A stretch of 64,000 nt of DNA from Primulina eburnea (GCF_022965805.1 NC_133104.1:37864682-37928681), one strand, 5' to 3'. Shown: positions 1-11,390, numbered from the stretch's first letter. Notes: a model not told the origin generated them from the letters alone. Numbers and translations are program-made.

Positions 1-246
1 GAAATTTTTGTTAATGGTATGGGATTATCCCTCTTCGCCATCAGCAAAACCCATTATTCTTACACTCCAGGTTCTTCTCTTTCTTCAAATTTATCCTTTT
101 TTCCACATTTTGAAGCACCTAATCCAAAACCCATGTTAAGTCTAAAATCTAACAGGTAAACAATGCAATTATGCTGGCAATCAGGGGTAATTGCGTTCAC
201 TCTCCATTCCTCGTAAAATTTCTGCATTTTTTTATGGAAGAAGAAA

Positions 247-405
247 GCGTTATCTTTGCAGAGAGCGCTACCAATTCGAATTCTTGCGGTGGGGAAGAAG
301 AGGTCTCCGGGAGTTCAACTTATAGTTGACTAGTATATCGAGAAGCTCAAGAATTATTGCTCTGTCCAGGACATTAGACTCAAATCCAATCCTAAAAATG
401 CCAAG
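247..405 (+). pseudogene. RlmH-like rRNA methyltransferase fragment
   Basis: Translation in one frame gives a stretch with PIRILAVGKKRSPGVQ, then KLKNYC and KSNPKNAK. This resembles the N-terminal core of plant RlmH-type (SPOUT, pseudouridine N3) 23S rRNA methyltransferases, which act in organelles. A TAG at 331-333 interrupts the frame. The upstream ATG at 170 is in another frame, so the presumed transit peptide is disconnected. I see none of the downstream exons with the SAM-binding knot. It is probably an exon-1 relic. The family call rests on about 50 residues recognised by eye. Confidence 0.5.
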
Positions 406-1053
406 TTCGTTTAATTCTTTTGTGGCTCTTCTACAAATGAAAAATGAGCTTATGTTCGATTCTTGTTTTGGATCAAAATTGTAACGAAAAGTAAATATTT
501 GTGGAGGTTTGAATGGCGGGTTTATTTCATCCTATCTATGTGGGCATTGCCCCTATGATAGGATGGATGACCAAGATTTGTCATGCATGTATAGGACCCA
601 CTTTTTTTTGAAATTGTAATTGTGGTAAGATCTTACCCGTTGAAATGAAATGAGAGCAGTGCCCACATAGACAGGTTCTTATCTACCTGAATTGCGATGT
701 GTGTGTGCAGCTTGAGAAATTCGCTTCTATTACAAATAAAATGCGTGTGCACCAAATATATGTTTTTCTGTTAAGTTATTCATTCCTCTGTGATCAAGAA
801 AAAGAGTGCCACTTTGTCTTAATAACCTCAATATTTGATATAAAGAAAAAAAAACAAGGATGAATATTTCATTCAATATGCCGAGTGTTACAGATCGCGC
901 TAGCTTACTCTCAAATATCAATTGTGTGGTGAGAAATGAAGTAAATCTTAATGGAAAAAGTGAAACTCCAAAAGTTACTAGACTTTGTTAGAGGAAAGTA
1001 AGTTCTGCCGTTGTGGTGAGTAAGAATCCAAGGCAATTGCAATTGCAATTGGT
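406..1053. other. intergenic stretch, no gene seen
   Basis: The stretch lies between the RlmH-like relic and the 3' end of the minus-strand GGCT gene. Apart from the inverted repeat at 531-675 I see nothing coding. The part next to 1053 should hold the 3' UTR of the GGCT gene. Confidence 0.5.
531..675. repeat. short inverted-repeat (MITE-like) element
   Basis: Arms at 531-550 and 656-675 match as inverted repeats at 18 of 20 positions (core CTATGTGGGCA against TGCCCACATAG). They enclose about 105 bp without an ORF. I did not find a convincing target-site duplication, so it could be a MITE remnant or a chance foldback. Confidence 0.4.
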
Positions 1054-2320
1054 TCAGACAATGTTGGCCTTCAATTTGAGAGGCGACATATGGGATTCAC
1101 CGATCAATTTCTCCTTCTGCAACCCACCGAGTACCTTCCTCACTTCATTTGCAAGCTCAATCACATACTCGTCTTCGTGGCCTGTTCGATCATAATCTCA
1201 AAAAGGTCAAGATATTTCGAGTTTTAATTCGGAAAGTTATCACACCACAGAGAGTTGGAACGGAGCAAAGTTACCGATATCGAACATGGCCTTCTCCAAG
1301 AGGAAGAGATAATCCCTGTTGTTTCCACAAGGGCCAAATGCTGTTGCTATTTGAGTAGCCATGTGCTCCAAAGGGGTTGGTCCTAAATAGTACTTGTTCC
1401 TTATCTTGTCTGGAGTCGATGTGAATCTGCGACCAATTACGGTACATTAGTTTTGTATCAAATAAGGCATGAAAAATGTAAGGAAACGGACAAGATTACT
1501 TACACTATCACACCAACTACAAAGGGTTGCTCCGATTCATCTTCCTGCAGTAAAGAATTTTGAGCGAAAAAGTTGAGATTTTCTTGGAAACCAAATAGAA
1601 CCAACTACCAATATGTTCAAAGGGAACTAACTCACTTTATAAAAATTAACCAAGGTTTTTCGATCGTACTCGCATTCTCTTCGTTCCAGATACTGAAACA
1701 GCACAAGAAATCGAACCTGAGCTCCCATATATTATCATATTGAATTGAATGGTAGACAAAGGAGGCAAAGATACTAAATTTCAGGCAACTATATCCTCCT
1801 GGCTTCTAGTTTGTGACCTTGAATTTAAATAAATAAGTAGCAAAGAATCAAGGGGGCATACCGCCATTACTGCCTTTTCTTTCTTTGGCCCTCCCCGCAC
1901 ACAATACGCAGCTCCCCACTAAAAAAGTATAATAAAATCATCCAAGTCAACTCAAGCCCACTTCTCAAAACACAACAAATATTAAAATTGGAAACAGAAA
2001 TCGGAGTTGGAACTTACGCAGATGGATCCGTCATTTTCTTCCAAGGTGCAGGTTCTTGCAGGGTGGTCGGGGGTTCCTCTGTGATCTATACAGGCTGAAA
2101 CACAACCGAAGTAATTAATCAAGATTTTTTTAGTCGAATAATTAACGACAGATATTCAAAAATCATTTGAAACGTAGATCGACGATACGAACAGACACTG
2201 GGATAGCATACCCAGATCGAAGACACGCCGGTAACCCTTCACGAACCCAATAACTTTCTCATCAAACTCGAATCCTGGGTTCCACACCAAAGAACCGTAG
2301 CCGAAAACCCAGAAAACCAT
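1054..2320 (-). CDS. GGCT2: gamma-glutamylcyclotransferase (ChaC/GGCT2 type)
   Basis: The enzyme family cleaves gamma-glutamyl units, mainly of glutathione, to 5-oxoproline in the cytosol. I assembled seven coding exons: 2320-2212, 2094-2018, 1918-1862, 1692-1636, 1544-1504, 1426-1275 and 1196-1054. All junctions are GT..AG. They sum to 636 nt, a clean 211-residue protein, the usual length for the family. The substrate loop GYGSL is at residues 7-11, DHRGTP follows at about 40-45, and the Glu of the YLERRE segment (about residue 87) matches the catalytic Glu of ChaC proteins. The downstream YLGPTPLE motif is also conserved. The start at 2320 is chosen because the in-frame ATG at 2371 falls inside a probable 5'-UTR intron. 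There are no disruptions, so it is probably functional. Confidence 0.92.
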
Positions 2321-2341
2321 CTTTCTTCTCTCAAAAAATAT

Positions 2342-2428
2342 CTGCTCCGAAATCATGTGAAAACACATCAAGTCACTCTCATTGCCAGACCAATGAACAA
2401 AAACAGAAGAAATTTAAACGTGACTTAC
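2342..2428 (-). other. probable 5'-UTR intron of the GGCT gene
   Basis: On the minus strand a GTAAGT donor at 2428-2423 and a GAGCAG acceptor ending at 2342 bound an 87-bp intron just upstream of the coding start. Splicing it out removes the upstream in-frame ATG at 2371, which makes 2320 the first usable start. Confidence 0.55.
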
Positions 2429-2550
2429 ATGGAAGTCTCTTATTCAAAACAGGGAGAGAGAAAAGAGAGAGTATCGGATTTCTTCTTTTTGATTCTCTGA
2501 ATCTCTCTCTTTGTCTGTGAATTTTCGCTGAAGGGATCATATCCAAGACA

Positions 2551-2558
2551 TTTTTATA
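2551..2558 (-). promoter_or_regulatory. TATA box of the GGCT gene
   Basis: TATAAAAA on the minus strand lies about 230 bp above the start codon. It is followed by a pyrimidine-rich leader (CTCTCTTTTCTCTCTC on the minus strand near 2455-2472), typical of plant 5' UTRs. No transcript evidence is available. Confidence 0.5.
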
Positions 2559-2839
2559 CGTGAAGACGAGGAAACCGTTGGAATCTAGTTATGGTGTCGG
2601 TTGCAAAATCTTGTGCTACGTTTGAATTCAAGGTAATGTATGTGGATGACATCTTTGACAGGTACATAAAATCTATTATATCACATCCATTCTATGCTCC
2701 ATGTGAAAAACATATTTTTCTAGATGCTTCAACACAAAATTCCAGGTTCATTGAACCTAGACGACTTCCGTTTCTGCTAAAATCTTTCTCACCTAACTTA
2801 CGGGGACCGAGCGTGTGGGCGACACCTATACACCTATAA

Positions 2840-3370
2840 AGATCAAACTTTATTTAAAACCTTAGAAAGAAAATCGGGGATTAGATCCATTGAATCTAGA
2901 CAAATTTCTCAACAAATTACCTATGGGACTTATAAATTATTGCTATTTATTATGACTCTTAAATCAATGTTTGACTGACTCGTGGAATCAATTCTCACCC
3001 GTTTATATATGTGAGACGATTTATCTGAGTCATAACTTATATTTAAACCAATATTTTTTTTTGCATAAAAAGTATTTTTTTTTCATGAGTTGAAGATTTG
3101 TCTCACAAAATTAACTCTTAGATTTTTTCACAAAATTTTATATGTTAATGCGCGATTTTGTCTTAAATATTACTAGGCTGGAAGATGTTGTTGTAATGTG
3201 GTTAATGCTTGCCTCCAATTTTGACCATTGCTTGAAGATGGTGTTTTCATAGTTGAAATTGGATGTGTGGAATAGATGGATATGTACTGCTTGTTGCTGA
3301 AGATTGATTTTTTCTCATGTTGATATTTCGAAAAGCTAATTGTATTGTGAAATAAAATTTTAATTAATGA
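2840..3370. other. AT-rich intergenic stretch
   Basis: No coding feature is visible. It contains a degenerate GTGAGAC-type repeat (3010-3108) and ends at the SINE target site. Confidence 0.5.
3010..3108. repeat. degenerate GTGAGAC-type repeat
   Basis: The block begins TGTGAGACGA and ends TTTGTCTCACA. Inside it has the TGCATAAAAAGTATT and TCATGAG blocks seen in the better copies at 11466, 55647 and 63685. It is shorter and more diverged than those. Confidence 0.45.
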
Positions 3371-3595
3371 AAGACACGTGTTTTAATTAGTAAAACAAAG
3401 GGTGAACTCCACCTCCGAGGGCCCCACACAGAGCCGTCCCAAGCCCCGGCGTGAAGGGAGGTAAATCAGGGTTATGCCACAGCAGGTACCCTGAGGAGAG
3501 GTTAGCTGGAGCCAGAGACGGATTTATGCATGGGCCGGTTTCGGTTATGTCGAAGACCGAGGTTAGGTCCGCTTCGCTTCCCGGCGACTTTTTTT

Positions 3596-3724
3596 TTAGC
3601 GACGGTTTTAGTAAAACCGTCGCCGATCTGGATCGGCGACTGTTTTAATTCAAACAGTCGCTATTAGCGACAGTGTTTTGAAAAACCGTTGCTAATAGCG
3701 ACGGTTGTTTCAAAAACCGTCGTA
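3596..3724. repeat. GCGACGGTTTT inverted-repeat block
   Basis: Several direct and inverted copies of GCGACGGTTTT and AAAACCGTCGC alternate, with variants such as GCGACTGTTTT. They form local foldbacks. The same module recurs at 56976-57203 in a different element. Confidence 0.7.
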
Positions 3725-4101
3725 CATCAATGTCTTAGTCTAATCAAGTCCCGTCCATTTACAAAGATGAGACCAAATTCATCTCATATCTTCTGATCCG
3801 CCCCCACCTCAATTCTACAAAATTTCTCTCCCTAGTCCCAAGCCCTTTAGCGACAAAATAGAATTGCGGACTCCCGAAGAAATCGAATTGCTCATCGGCA
3901 AGGCAACAATCCAGGTAAGAATCGGCTATACATTTTTTATTTTGTTTTTTATAGCTTCTCTGTGCGTGATTTATGGTTTCTTGATTGTTTGTTGTTGAGT
4001 TGTTGATTGACTATTACTTTTTTATTTGTTTAATAATTATTTTATTCTTGTTTAGGATTATAACCTGAACTTTTTCAAAATGGAACATTAATCTTGTTTT
4101 G

Positions 4102-4308
4102 AAATTACCTGTGTTTACTGCCACTACTGAGCGGGCTTTTTCATCAATGAAGCATGTGAAAACGACACTTCGCAATTAAATGGAGGATGACTTTCTTGCC
4201 GATTGTTTGACATTCTATATTGAACGAGATTTACCTAAACATATTGATGTAAATTCTATTATTGATGAATTTTATGTTTTAAAATCTCGTAGAGCACAAC
4301 TTCGTTGA
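4102..4308 (+). pseudogene. hAT transposase C-terminal (dimerisation) relic
   Basis: The reading frame gives TATTERAFSSMKHVK, then RN, a TAA stop and MEDDFLADCLTFYIERD. It ends in ..LKSRRAQLR and TGA. This is the hAT C-terminal dimerisation region, as in zinc finger MYM-type transposase relatives. The in-frame TAA and the absence of the catalytic domain make it non-functional. It lies within the hAT element at 3513-4402. Confidence 0.75.
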
Positions 4309-4661
4309 ACGATATAATGTAAATTTTTTTTAATAATATATAACTTATCATATTGAGTTCAAGCCCCCCCCCCCCCAACTTCTATTCCTGGATCCGTCCC
4401 TGGCTGGAGCAATTCACGATAAAGGAGGAGTCGAGACTCGAACCCTTGTCAACATGGATTAACAGTCCTTCACTCCAGGCCCTTACCACACAGCCTATGC
4501 CCATGGGGCACGTGTTTTAATTAGTAGTTTACTAGACTGGTGTTGCATAACATTTCACATAGAAACTATATCTTTGTTTGTAAATTTATATGTTGTAATT
4601 GATCCGAAATTTTATTGTTTAGCAAATAGATATTTATATAATTGAAATTATATAAATATTT

Positions 4662-4743
4662 ATGTGAGACGATCTCACGAGTTAATTTTATGAGATAATT
4701 ATTCTATTTAGATCATTCATATAAAAGTATTATTTTTTAATGT

Positions 4744-4745
<2 letters not shown>
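4662..4745. repeat. half copy of the GTGAGAC-type repeat
   Basis: It begins TGTGAGACGATCTCACGAG and continues with the GATCATTCATATAAAAGTATTA block of the family. It stops at the (AT)n microsatellite, so the second half is missing. Confidence 0.5.

Positions 4746-4746
<1 letters not shown>

Positions 4747-4776
<30 letters not shown>
4747..4776. repeat. (AT)15 microsatellite
   Basis: Perfect dinucleotide run at the end of the truncated GTGAGAC repeat. Confidence 0.9.
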
Positions 4777-4778
<2 letters not shown>

Positions 4779-5533
4779 ATTATAACACATCATAAATCAT
4801 AATAGAAAGGATTTTAGTCTTTTTAATAATTTTTTTTATCATAGTCCTTTTATTTTTAATAATTAGTATTATAGCTTGACAACATTGTTTTTCGTGAATA
4901 CCTTGTATTTTATGCATATGATGTATGAAGTGTTATTTTATGTAATTAATTATTAAAATTAATAAAAATTAGTTTTTGAATAATTATTTAAAATTATTGA
5001 TATAATATAATGAATGTATTTATATTTTAAATATTATTATAAAAATATTTTATATCAAAAATGTTATGTCATTTGAGATCATTAAATTAATTGAAAAGAA
5101 GTGTTACTAATAAAAATAATAGAAAATGATTTTAACGAATTTTTGGTTGGGGACAGGGAGGCGCATTGACTGTATGAGATGGAATCCTTTGTGTTAGGTC
5201 GGGAAATAATAATTATATTTTAAGGATGTTGCATCGACCCACCCACCCCAGTATTTTAAACTTGTTACAGAGTGGAATTGGGCCGTGACGTGATATCTTT
5301 GAGTGTAAAAGCTGGTTCTGATACACGGTATGAATTCTTCGGGTGAAGGCTCTGTGTCATGTTGGAATCCAGAATGATTTGCATTATTGAAACTGGTGCT
5401 TTGACAGTGATATAGGCCATTACCATTCCCTCACCATTATCCATGGATGCAGCTCGCTCTGATTCAAGATGTTAACAAAAAGAAAATATGCATGACTTTT
5501 TCTGATAGTGATTATGAGGAGAAGATTGGAACT

Positions 5534-5645
5534 TGGACTTAACTCAACCCCAAAAGCTAGCTCAAGGGGGACGATTGTCCAAGACTGTATATACAACTCC
5601 CATGAATTAAATACCACCGATGTGAGACAACTAACACACCTTCTT
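5534..5645. repeat. older repeat interrupted by the Copia insertion
   Basis: The stretch AACTCAACCCCAAAAGCTAG, then ..CCGATGTGAGACAACTAACACACC, reads like a repeat common in plant genomes. Its continuation (TACGCCCAAGAATGAACAT..) resumes at 10688, right after the Copia element. The Copia therefore landed inside an existing repeat. The family is not identified. Confidence 0.45.
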
Positions 5646-6097
5646 TGTTGGTCCCACGTGCGGAATTTGAGATAATAAAACCCGAAAATAAAGAATAAAC
5701 TGGACACTGATCACGTGGAAAACCCCTAAAAATTATTAGGGTAAAAACCACGGGCAAGATGAAAAGAATTCCACTATAATATTTTGTGGTGTACAACTCA
5801 CTCACTGTGTTTCCAAAGAGAACACACTCTCTTAATACAGGAGAACAAACACCTCACAAATATTATAGAAATAATATGAGAGAAGAGAGAAAACTCAAGA
5901 TATTACTTGAGAATGGAATGCTCCAACTGATGAAGGAATGCATCTATTTATAGATGCAATTCCTCGTCTGAACAAAAAGTTACGTTTCAAACTTATCAAA
6001 TTTGGTCACACAACGTGTGCCAATTATTCCCCAACCACTACGTTTGAAATTCAACGAATTCAGCCAATTCCAACATGCAATAAATGCTCTGCCGACA
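5646..6097 (-). repeat. LTR of the Tork Copia (3' LTR)
   Basis: 452 bp, starting TGTTGGTCCCACGTGCGG on the plus strand. A TATAAATA on the minus strand (5945-5952) is the likely promoter element of this LTR. Confidence 0.88.
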
Positions 6098-6173
6098 TTT
6101 CTCCCACTTGGAGATTTGATTGATAATCAAACACATCTCCACACATCCTTTCAATCTTGCCATTCCCTACTGC

Positions 6174-9100
6174 TTACGTTTCTGCTAGGCCACTTGAGAA
6201 TCTACACCACTCAAACTTATCAGTGTTCACTGGCTTGGTCAGAAAATCAGCTATGTTTTCCTTCGTATGGATCTTCTGCATATCTACGCTTCCTTCTTCT
6301 ACTACTTCCCGCACAAAATGAAATTGTACTCCAATGTGTTTCGTCCTGGAATGAAAGGCTGGATTCCTTGCGATGTGCAAGGCACTCTGACTGTCACAAA
6401 ACAAAAGAACATTCTCTTGTTTGTGCCCGATCTCCTCCAATAACCTTTTAGTCCATATTGCCTCCTTGCAACCTTGAGTAGCTGCCATGTATTCTGCCTC
6501 TGTTGTAGATAACGCCACAACTGTCTGCAGTTTTGAAACCCAGCTTACTGCTCCCCTCGCAAGTGTAAACACATAACCAGTAGTAGATTTCCTCTTATCT
6601 GGATCACCTGCATAATCTGAATCGACATAGCCCCTGAGTGTAAAATCCGATCCTCCATAACATAATGCAGCATTCGAGGTACCCTTAATGTATCTAAGGA
6701 TCTTCTTAACAGTGCTCCAATGCTCTCTTCCAGGATTCGCCATATACCGACTAACTGCTCCCACTGCTTGAGCAATGTCCGGTCTTGTACAGATCATAGC
6801 GAACATCAAACTTCCCACTGCTGATGCATACGGTACTCGAGACATCTCCATCCTCTCTACTTCACTGCTAGGACACATCTTGGAGGATAACTTGAAGTTA
6901 ACAGGAAGAGGGGTCGATATTGGCTTACTATCTTGCATGTTGAAGCGTTGAAAGACTTTCTTCAAATAATTTTTCTGGGAAAGCCAAATCTTTCTGTTAC
7001 TTCTGTCTCGGTGAACTTGCATCCCTAGAATCTTGTTTGCTGGTCCCAAGTCCTTCATATCAAATTCCCTAGCCAACTGTGCCTTCAATCCTTAGACCTG
7101 ATCTTTGTTGGGGCCTGCTACCAACATGTCATCCACATACAACAGCAAAATGATATAATCATCACCAGACCTCTTGAAATACGTACAAAGGTCTGCACTC
7201 AATCTGTTGTATCCAAGGCTCATGATATAGGAATCAAATCTCTTGTACCAACACCTCGGCGCCTGTTTGAGACCGTACAGAGATTTCTTTAATCTGCAAA
7301 CCAAGTTCTCTTTTCCTTTTTCTGCAAAACCTTCTGGCTGGAGCATATATATTTCTTCTTCAAGATCTCCATGAAGAAATGCCGTTTTCACATCTAGCTG
7401 TTCTAGATGTAGGTCAAACACCGCACACAATGCCAGCACCACTCTGACTGTTGTAAGCCGAACCACAAGAGAAAATATCTCATTGAAGTCAATGCCTTCT
7501 TTCTGAGCATACCCTTTTACCACCAACCTAGCACGATACCGCTCCACTTGGTTGTTGCCATCACGCTTGATCTTATAGACCCATCTGTTTCCAATGGCTT
7601 TCCTCCCTCGTGGTAGTGTAACAAGATCCCAAGTTTTATTCCTGTCTAATGCCTTCAATTCTTCTTGCATTGCTATCATCCACAAGGATACATCCGAGCT
7701 TTGAGTAGCCTCGTGGAAACTCGATGGCTCACCATCCTCTGATAATAGACAATATGCAATGTTGCTTTCAGTGACATAATCTGAAAGCCAACCTGGTGGT
7801 CTTCTGTCTCGAGTTGACTGCCTCACATTGAAAACCTCAGACTCAACATGTTCTTGTTCTTCGTGCTCTGGTACTGCTTCACAAGAAACTTGACATTCGT
7901 CCGTCTTATTTTCCACCTGAAAAATAGTAGTTTCTGAATTCGGTGTGCCTTTGTCTCCCTTTACTTTATCTTCCTCGAAGATAACATCCCTGCTGATGAC
8001 AAGCTTGTGAACAGTAGGATCCCACAAGCGAAACCCCTTTACTCCATCAGCATAGCCCAATAAGATACATTTTCTGGATTTCGAATCCAACTTCGATCTT
8101 TCTTGCTCATTGTACAGAACGTACACCGGACTTCCAAATGTATGCAAATGAGAATAATCTGTCGGCTTCCCAGTCCACATCTCCATCGGAGTCTTTAGAT
8201 CAATCGCCACTGAAGGAGAACGATTGATAATATAACAAGCGGTTTTGACTGCTTCCGCCCAAAATGACTTTTCTAGACCTGCAGTCCTCAACATAGCTCT
8301 TGTTCTGTCCAACAAGGTCCTGTTCATCCGCTCCACCACTCCATTCTGTTGAGGCGTGTAAGCCGTCGTGAATTGTCTTTTGATGCCTTAATGTTGACAA
8401 TATGCATCAAACTCGTCACTGGTATATTCTCCTCCATTGTCAGTCCTCAGACACTTGATTTTCTTTTCAGAATCAAGTTCAACCCGCGCTTTGAAATCTT
8501 TGAAGATCTGGAAAACATCTGATTTCTTCTTGATTGGATACACCCAACATCTCCTAGAGAAATCATCAATGAACGAGACAAAGTATCTCGCTCCTCCTAG
8601 GGATACAACTGGTGCTTGCCAAACATCCGAATGAATCAGCTCCAATATGCCTTTGCTCCTGGCAGTAGAAGTGCCAAACTTTAATCTGTGTTGTTTACTG
8701 GTAACACAGTGCTCACAAAAGGGTAGTGACACTTTTGTAAGTCCCGGCAACAGCTTCCGTTCTGAGAGAATTTTCAACCCCCGTTCTGACGTATGCCCGA
8801 GCTTTCTATGCCATAACACTGTTAATTCTTCTCCTGAACCAATTGATGCAACAGCTAATTCTGCCTCCTTGTGTGTTTTCCCCAAAAGTACATACAGATT
8901 TGCAGCAACCTTTTCCGCCTTCATAACCACAAGCGCGCCTTTCACAATTTTCATGAGCCCGTTCTCGATACGAGTTTTGCACTCGATGTCATCCAATTGC
9001 CCCAAGGACAAAAGATTTTTCGTCAGTCCTTTCACATGTCGTACCTCCTGTATGGTGCAAATGGTGCCATCAAACATTTTAATTTTGACAGTACCAACCC

Positions 9101-10070
9101 CAGCAATTTCCAAGGCATGATCATTTCTCATGAATACAGATCCTCCTGAGATTGGTTCATAATGATCAAACCATTCTCTCCGAGACGTCATGTGCCACGT
9201 CGCTCCTGAATCCATAATCCATGTGTCACAAAATTTGTGCCTGCCTTCTGCAACTGTTGCTGCTTCGCTGAATAATATTTCACCACTGCCTGAAGTACTG
9301 GCCACATTTCCTTGAGAACTTTTATCGATACTCGTACACTCTCTCTTGAAGTGCCCTTTACCGCCACATTTAAAGCAGTAAATATTTTTCTTCTTACTTC
9401 TCGACTTTGATCTACCTCGCCTTTGGCTCCCACTGGAGTCACGGTCCATAAATCTTCCTCTTATCATCGGTAACTCCTCTGCCTGCTTCGAGGATACCAG
9501 CCTATCTTCCTTATTCTTGCGCCGGCTTTCTTCTCCGAGAACCGCAGTTAAGACATCGTCGAATCTTAGAAAGCCCATAAGAATATTGTTGGTAATGTTG
9601 ATGATAAGTTGATCATATGAATCTGGTAGACTTTGAAGTAGAAGCTCCGCACGTTCATTTTCCCCTATTTTATGCCCCATGGAAGTGAGTTGGGCAAATA
9701 GAGTATTTAGTGTGTTGATATGGTCGGTCATCGATGAGGATTCCGCCATCCGAAGAGTATAAAGCCTTCTCTTTAGGAAAATCATATTGTGTAGGGATTT
9801 GACCTCGTACATCTTTGTGAGAGTATCCCAGATAACTTTGGCTATTTTTATCTCAGAGATACTTGACAAAACTTCGTCAGCTATAGCCAAGTGTAAATTG
9901 GCAACAACATTATCATTTATCTCATTCCACTTTCCATCATCCGTAATCTCCACCGGTCTATCTCCAATAGCCGCCAAGCAATTCTCCTTTCTTAAAACTG
10001 CTTGTATCTTTATTTTCCACAGCATAAAATTGCTTCCGTTGAACTTTGCTATCTCGTACCTTCCCGCCAT
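6174..10070 (-). pseudogene. Copia gag-pol polyprotein with two in-frame stops
   Basis: One frame from ATG at 10070 to the stop at 6174, 1299 codons. Order: gag; zinc knuckle CFKCGGKGHFKREC (near 9350-9390); protease DSGATWHM; integrase with HHCC-type zinc region and SDNGGEY-like core; reverse transcriptase with LLLYVDDML; RNase H with the ALSTTEAEYMA segment. TAA codons at 8388-8390 (within integrase) and 7092-7094 (within RT) break it into three parts of 560, 415 and 304 residues. The frame is otherwise continuous, so damage is slight and the element is probably recent but cannot make full Pol by itself. Confidence 0.9.
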
Positions 10071-10212
10071 TATGTCTACAATAATTTTCGTAGACCGGAC
10101 AAAATAATCCCGCCTTAAATAAAAAATCTCAAAAAATCTTTTCTGATGTGGAAGATCAGTCTAGGCTGCAACCACAGAGCATACTCAGAATTTTAAGAAA
10201 TTTTGAACCAAG

Positions 10213-10224
10213 GCTCTGATACCA
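10213..10224 (-). other. primer-binding site (tRNA-iMet) of the Tork Copia
   Basis: TGGTATCAGAGC on the minus strand, 2 bases inside the right LTR. It matches the usual initiator-Met tRNA primer site of plant Copia elements and fixes the element's orientation. Confidence 0.85.
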
Positions 10225-10226
10225 CT

Positions 10227-10682
10227 TGTTGGTCCCACGTGCGGAATTTGAGATAATAAAACCCGAAAATAAAGAATAAACTGGACACTGAGATTTACGT
10301 GGAAAACCCCTAAAAATTATTAGGGTAAAAACCACGGGCAAGATGAAAAGAATTCCACTATAATATTTTGTGGTGTACAACTCACTCACTGTGTTTCCAA
10401 AGAGAATACACTCTCTTAATACAGGAGAACAAACACCTCACAAATATTATAGAAATAATATGAGAGAAGAGAGAAAACTCAAGATATTACTTGAGAATGG
10501 AATGCTCCAACTGATGAAGGAATGCATCTATTTATAGATGCAATTCCTCGTCTGAACAAAAAGGTTACGTTTCAAACTTATCAAATTTGGTCACACAACG
10601 TGTGCCAATTATTCCCCAACCACTACGTTTGAAATTCAACGAATTCAGCCAATTCCAACATGCAATAAATGCTCTGCCGACA
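10227..10682 (-). repeat. LTR of the Tork Copia (5' LTR)
   Basis: 456 bp, the pair of the LTR at 5646-6097. Differences seen by eye are a small indel near 10290 and a few single-base changes. This suggests a recent insertion. Confidence 0.88.
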
Positions 10683-10778
10683 TTCCTTACGCCCAAGAAT
10701 GAACATTTGGAGCGTGAAGTTTACAAATGACCCAACTATGGACAAACATGATGAGCCCTAGAGTGTTTCATGGTAGTG

Positions 10779-11085
10779 AAAAAAGCAACGACTTGTTATT
10801 TGTCAACTACAAACGCAAAATATGTGGCAACAACATGTTCAAATCAAACAATTTGGTTAAGAACATTACTTGAAACGCTTCAATACCAGCAGGAAGGAGC
10901 CAACAATTAAAATTTCAAAAAAAACAGTTCTCCGTAGAAGGAGCATGCGCATTGATATTAGATATCATTTCCTACGTACACAATCTGTATAATGTGGAAC
11001 AACTGATTTTATGTTCTGCAAAAATGAAAATCAAGTGACTGATATATTGAATAAGCCACTTAAGCAGAAGATCAGTTCAAGGGAG
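10779..11085 (+). pseudogene. Copia RNase H relic
   Basis: Reading frame pieces include YLSTTNAKYVATTCSNQ, WLRTLLETLQ and, after frame changes, DILNKPLKQK. These match the C-terminal RNase H region of a Copia Pol. Stops and frameshifts occur throughout. A purine tract (AAGGGAGGATG) ends it, followed by a sequence starting TGTGGAGAATTATTTGG, the presumed 3' LTR. Confidence 0.65.
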
Positions 11086-11086
11086 G

Positions 11087-11390
11087 ATGTGGAGAATTAT
11101 TTGGTTTATTCAAGTTGCTTAGTTAACTTTAGCTGAAGAGTTTGAAGAGTCTTTTGCATTAGTTGGATTGTTGAGTCTTGGCTTTATGGCTATAGAAAGT
11201 TGTTTGGTTTGTAACCATATTTTCGGAGTAAAGGGAGTTGGTAGAGTTTAAGTTTTTGTTAGTTAAATTTAATGTTTTATATAGAAATGACTATTGATCA
11301 GATTAATACAAAGAGATTTTGATTCATTTATCCTTCTGCTTGCATTCTTGTATGCACTTGCTTTATATTAATTTATGAACATGTTAATGA
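11087..11390 (+). repeat. presumed 3' LTR of the Copia relic
   Basis: It begins TGTGGAG directly after the purine tract of the RNase H relic. No partner LTR is in the window, so the right end is a guess. Confidence 0.35.

Larger units (their letters stand above)
3513..4402 (+). mobile_element. complete non-autonomous hAT element
   Basis: The element starts CAGAGACGGAT and ends ATCCGTCCCTG, an 11-bp terminal inverted repeat with one mismatch. It is flanked by a perfect 8-bp TSD, GCTGGAGC, at 3505-3512 and 4403-4410, which is the hAT signature length. Inside are a GCGACGGTTTT repeat block (3596-3724), a short exon-like piece ending in a CAGGTAAG donor near 3912, and a relic of the transposase C-terminus. 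At 890 bp it cannot encode a full transposase. Confidence 0.85.
3375..4526 (-). mobile_element. minus-strand SINE (218 bp) split by a hAT element
   Basis: An 18-bp perfect direct repeat, CACGTGTTTTAATTAGTA, lies at 3375-3392 and 4509-4526. Without the 890-bp insertion and its 8-bp TSD, the enclosed unit is about 218 bp. On the minus strand it carries a pol III B-box-like GGTTCGAGTCTC (around 4435-4446) near its head and ends in a T-rich tail at 3393-3400. Long TSD, small size, B box and T-rich tail together indicate a tRNA-type SINE. The family name is not determined. Confidence 0.75.
4527..5422. other. AT-rich intergenic stretch
   Basis: No gene is visible. It holds a degenerate GTGAGAC repeat at 4662-4745 and an (AT)n run at 4747-4776. 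Confidence 0.5.
5646..10682 (-). mobile_element. Tork-type Ty1/Copia retrotransposon
   Basis: A complete 5037-bp element read on the minus strand. Two LTRs, TG..CA bounded, lie at 5646-6097 and 10227-10682 and differ by only a few substitutions and small indels. The PBS is next to the right LTR, and a purine-rich AAGTGGGAGAAA tract on the minus strand abuts the left LTR. Flanking 5-mers are TTCTT and TTCCT, a TSD with one mismatch. The coding region is a single gag-pol frame with two stops. The gag start and integrase features resemble the Tnt1/Tork lineage. Confidence 0.88.

Noticed and set aside
2591..2839. 82-residue open frame
   Set aside because: No recognisable domain, no splice context and no conservation I know of.
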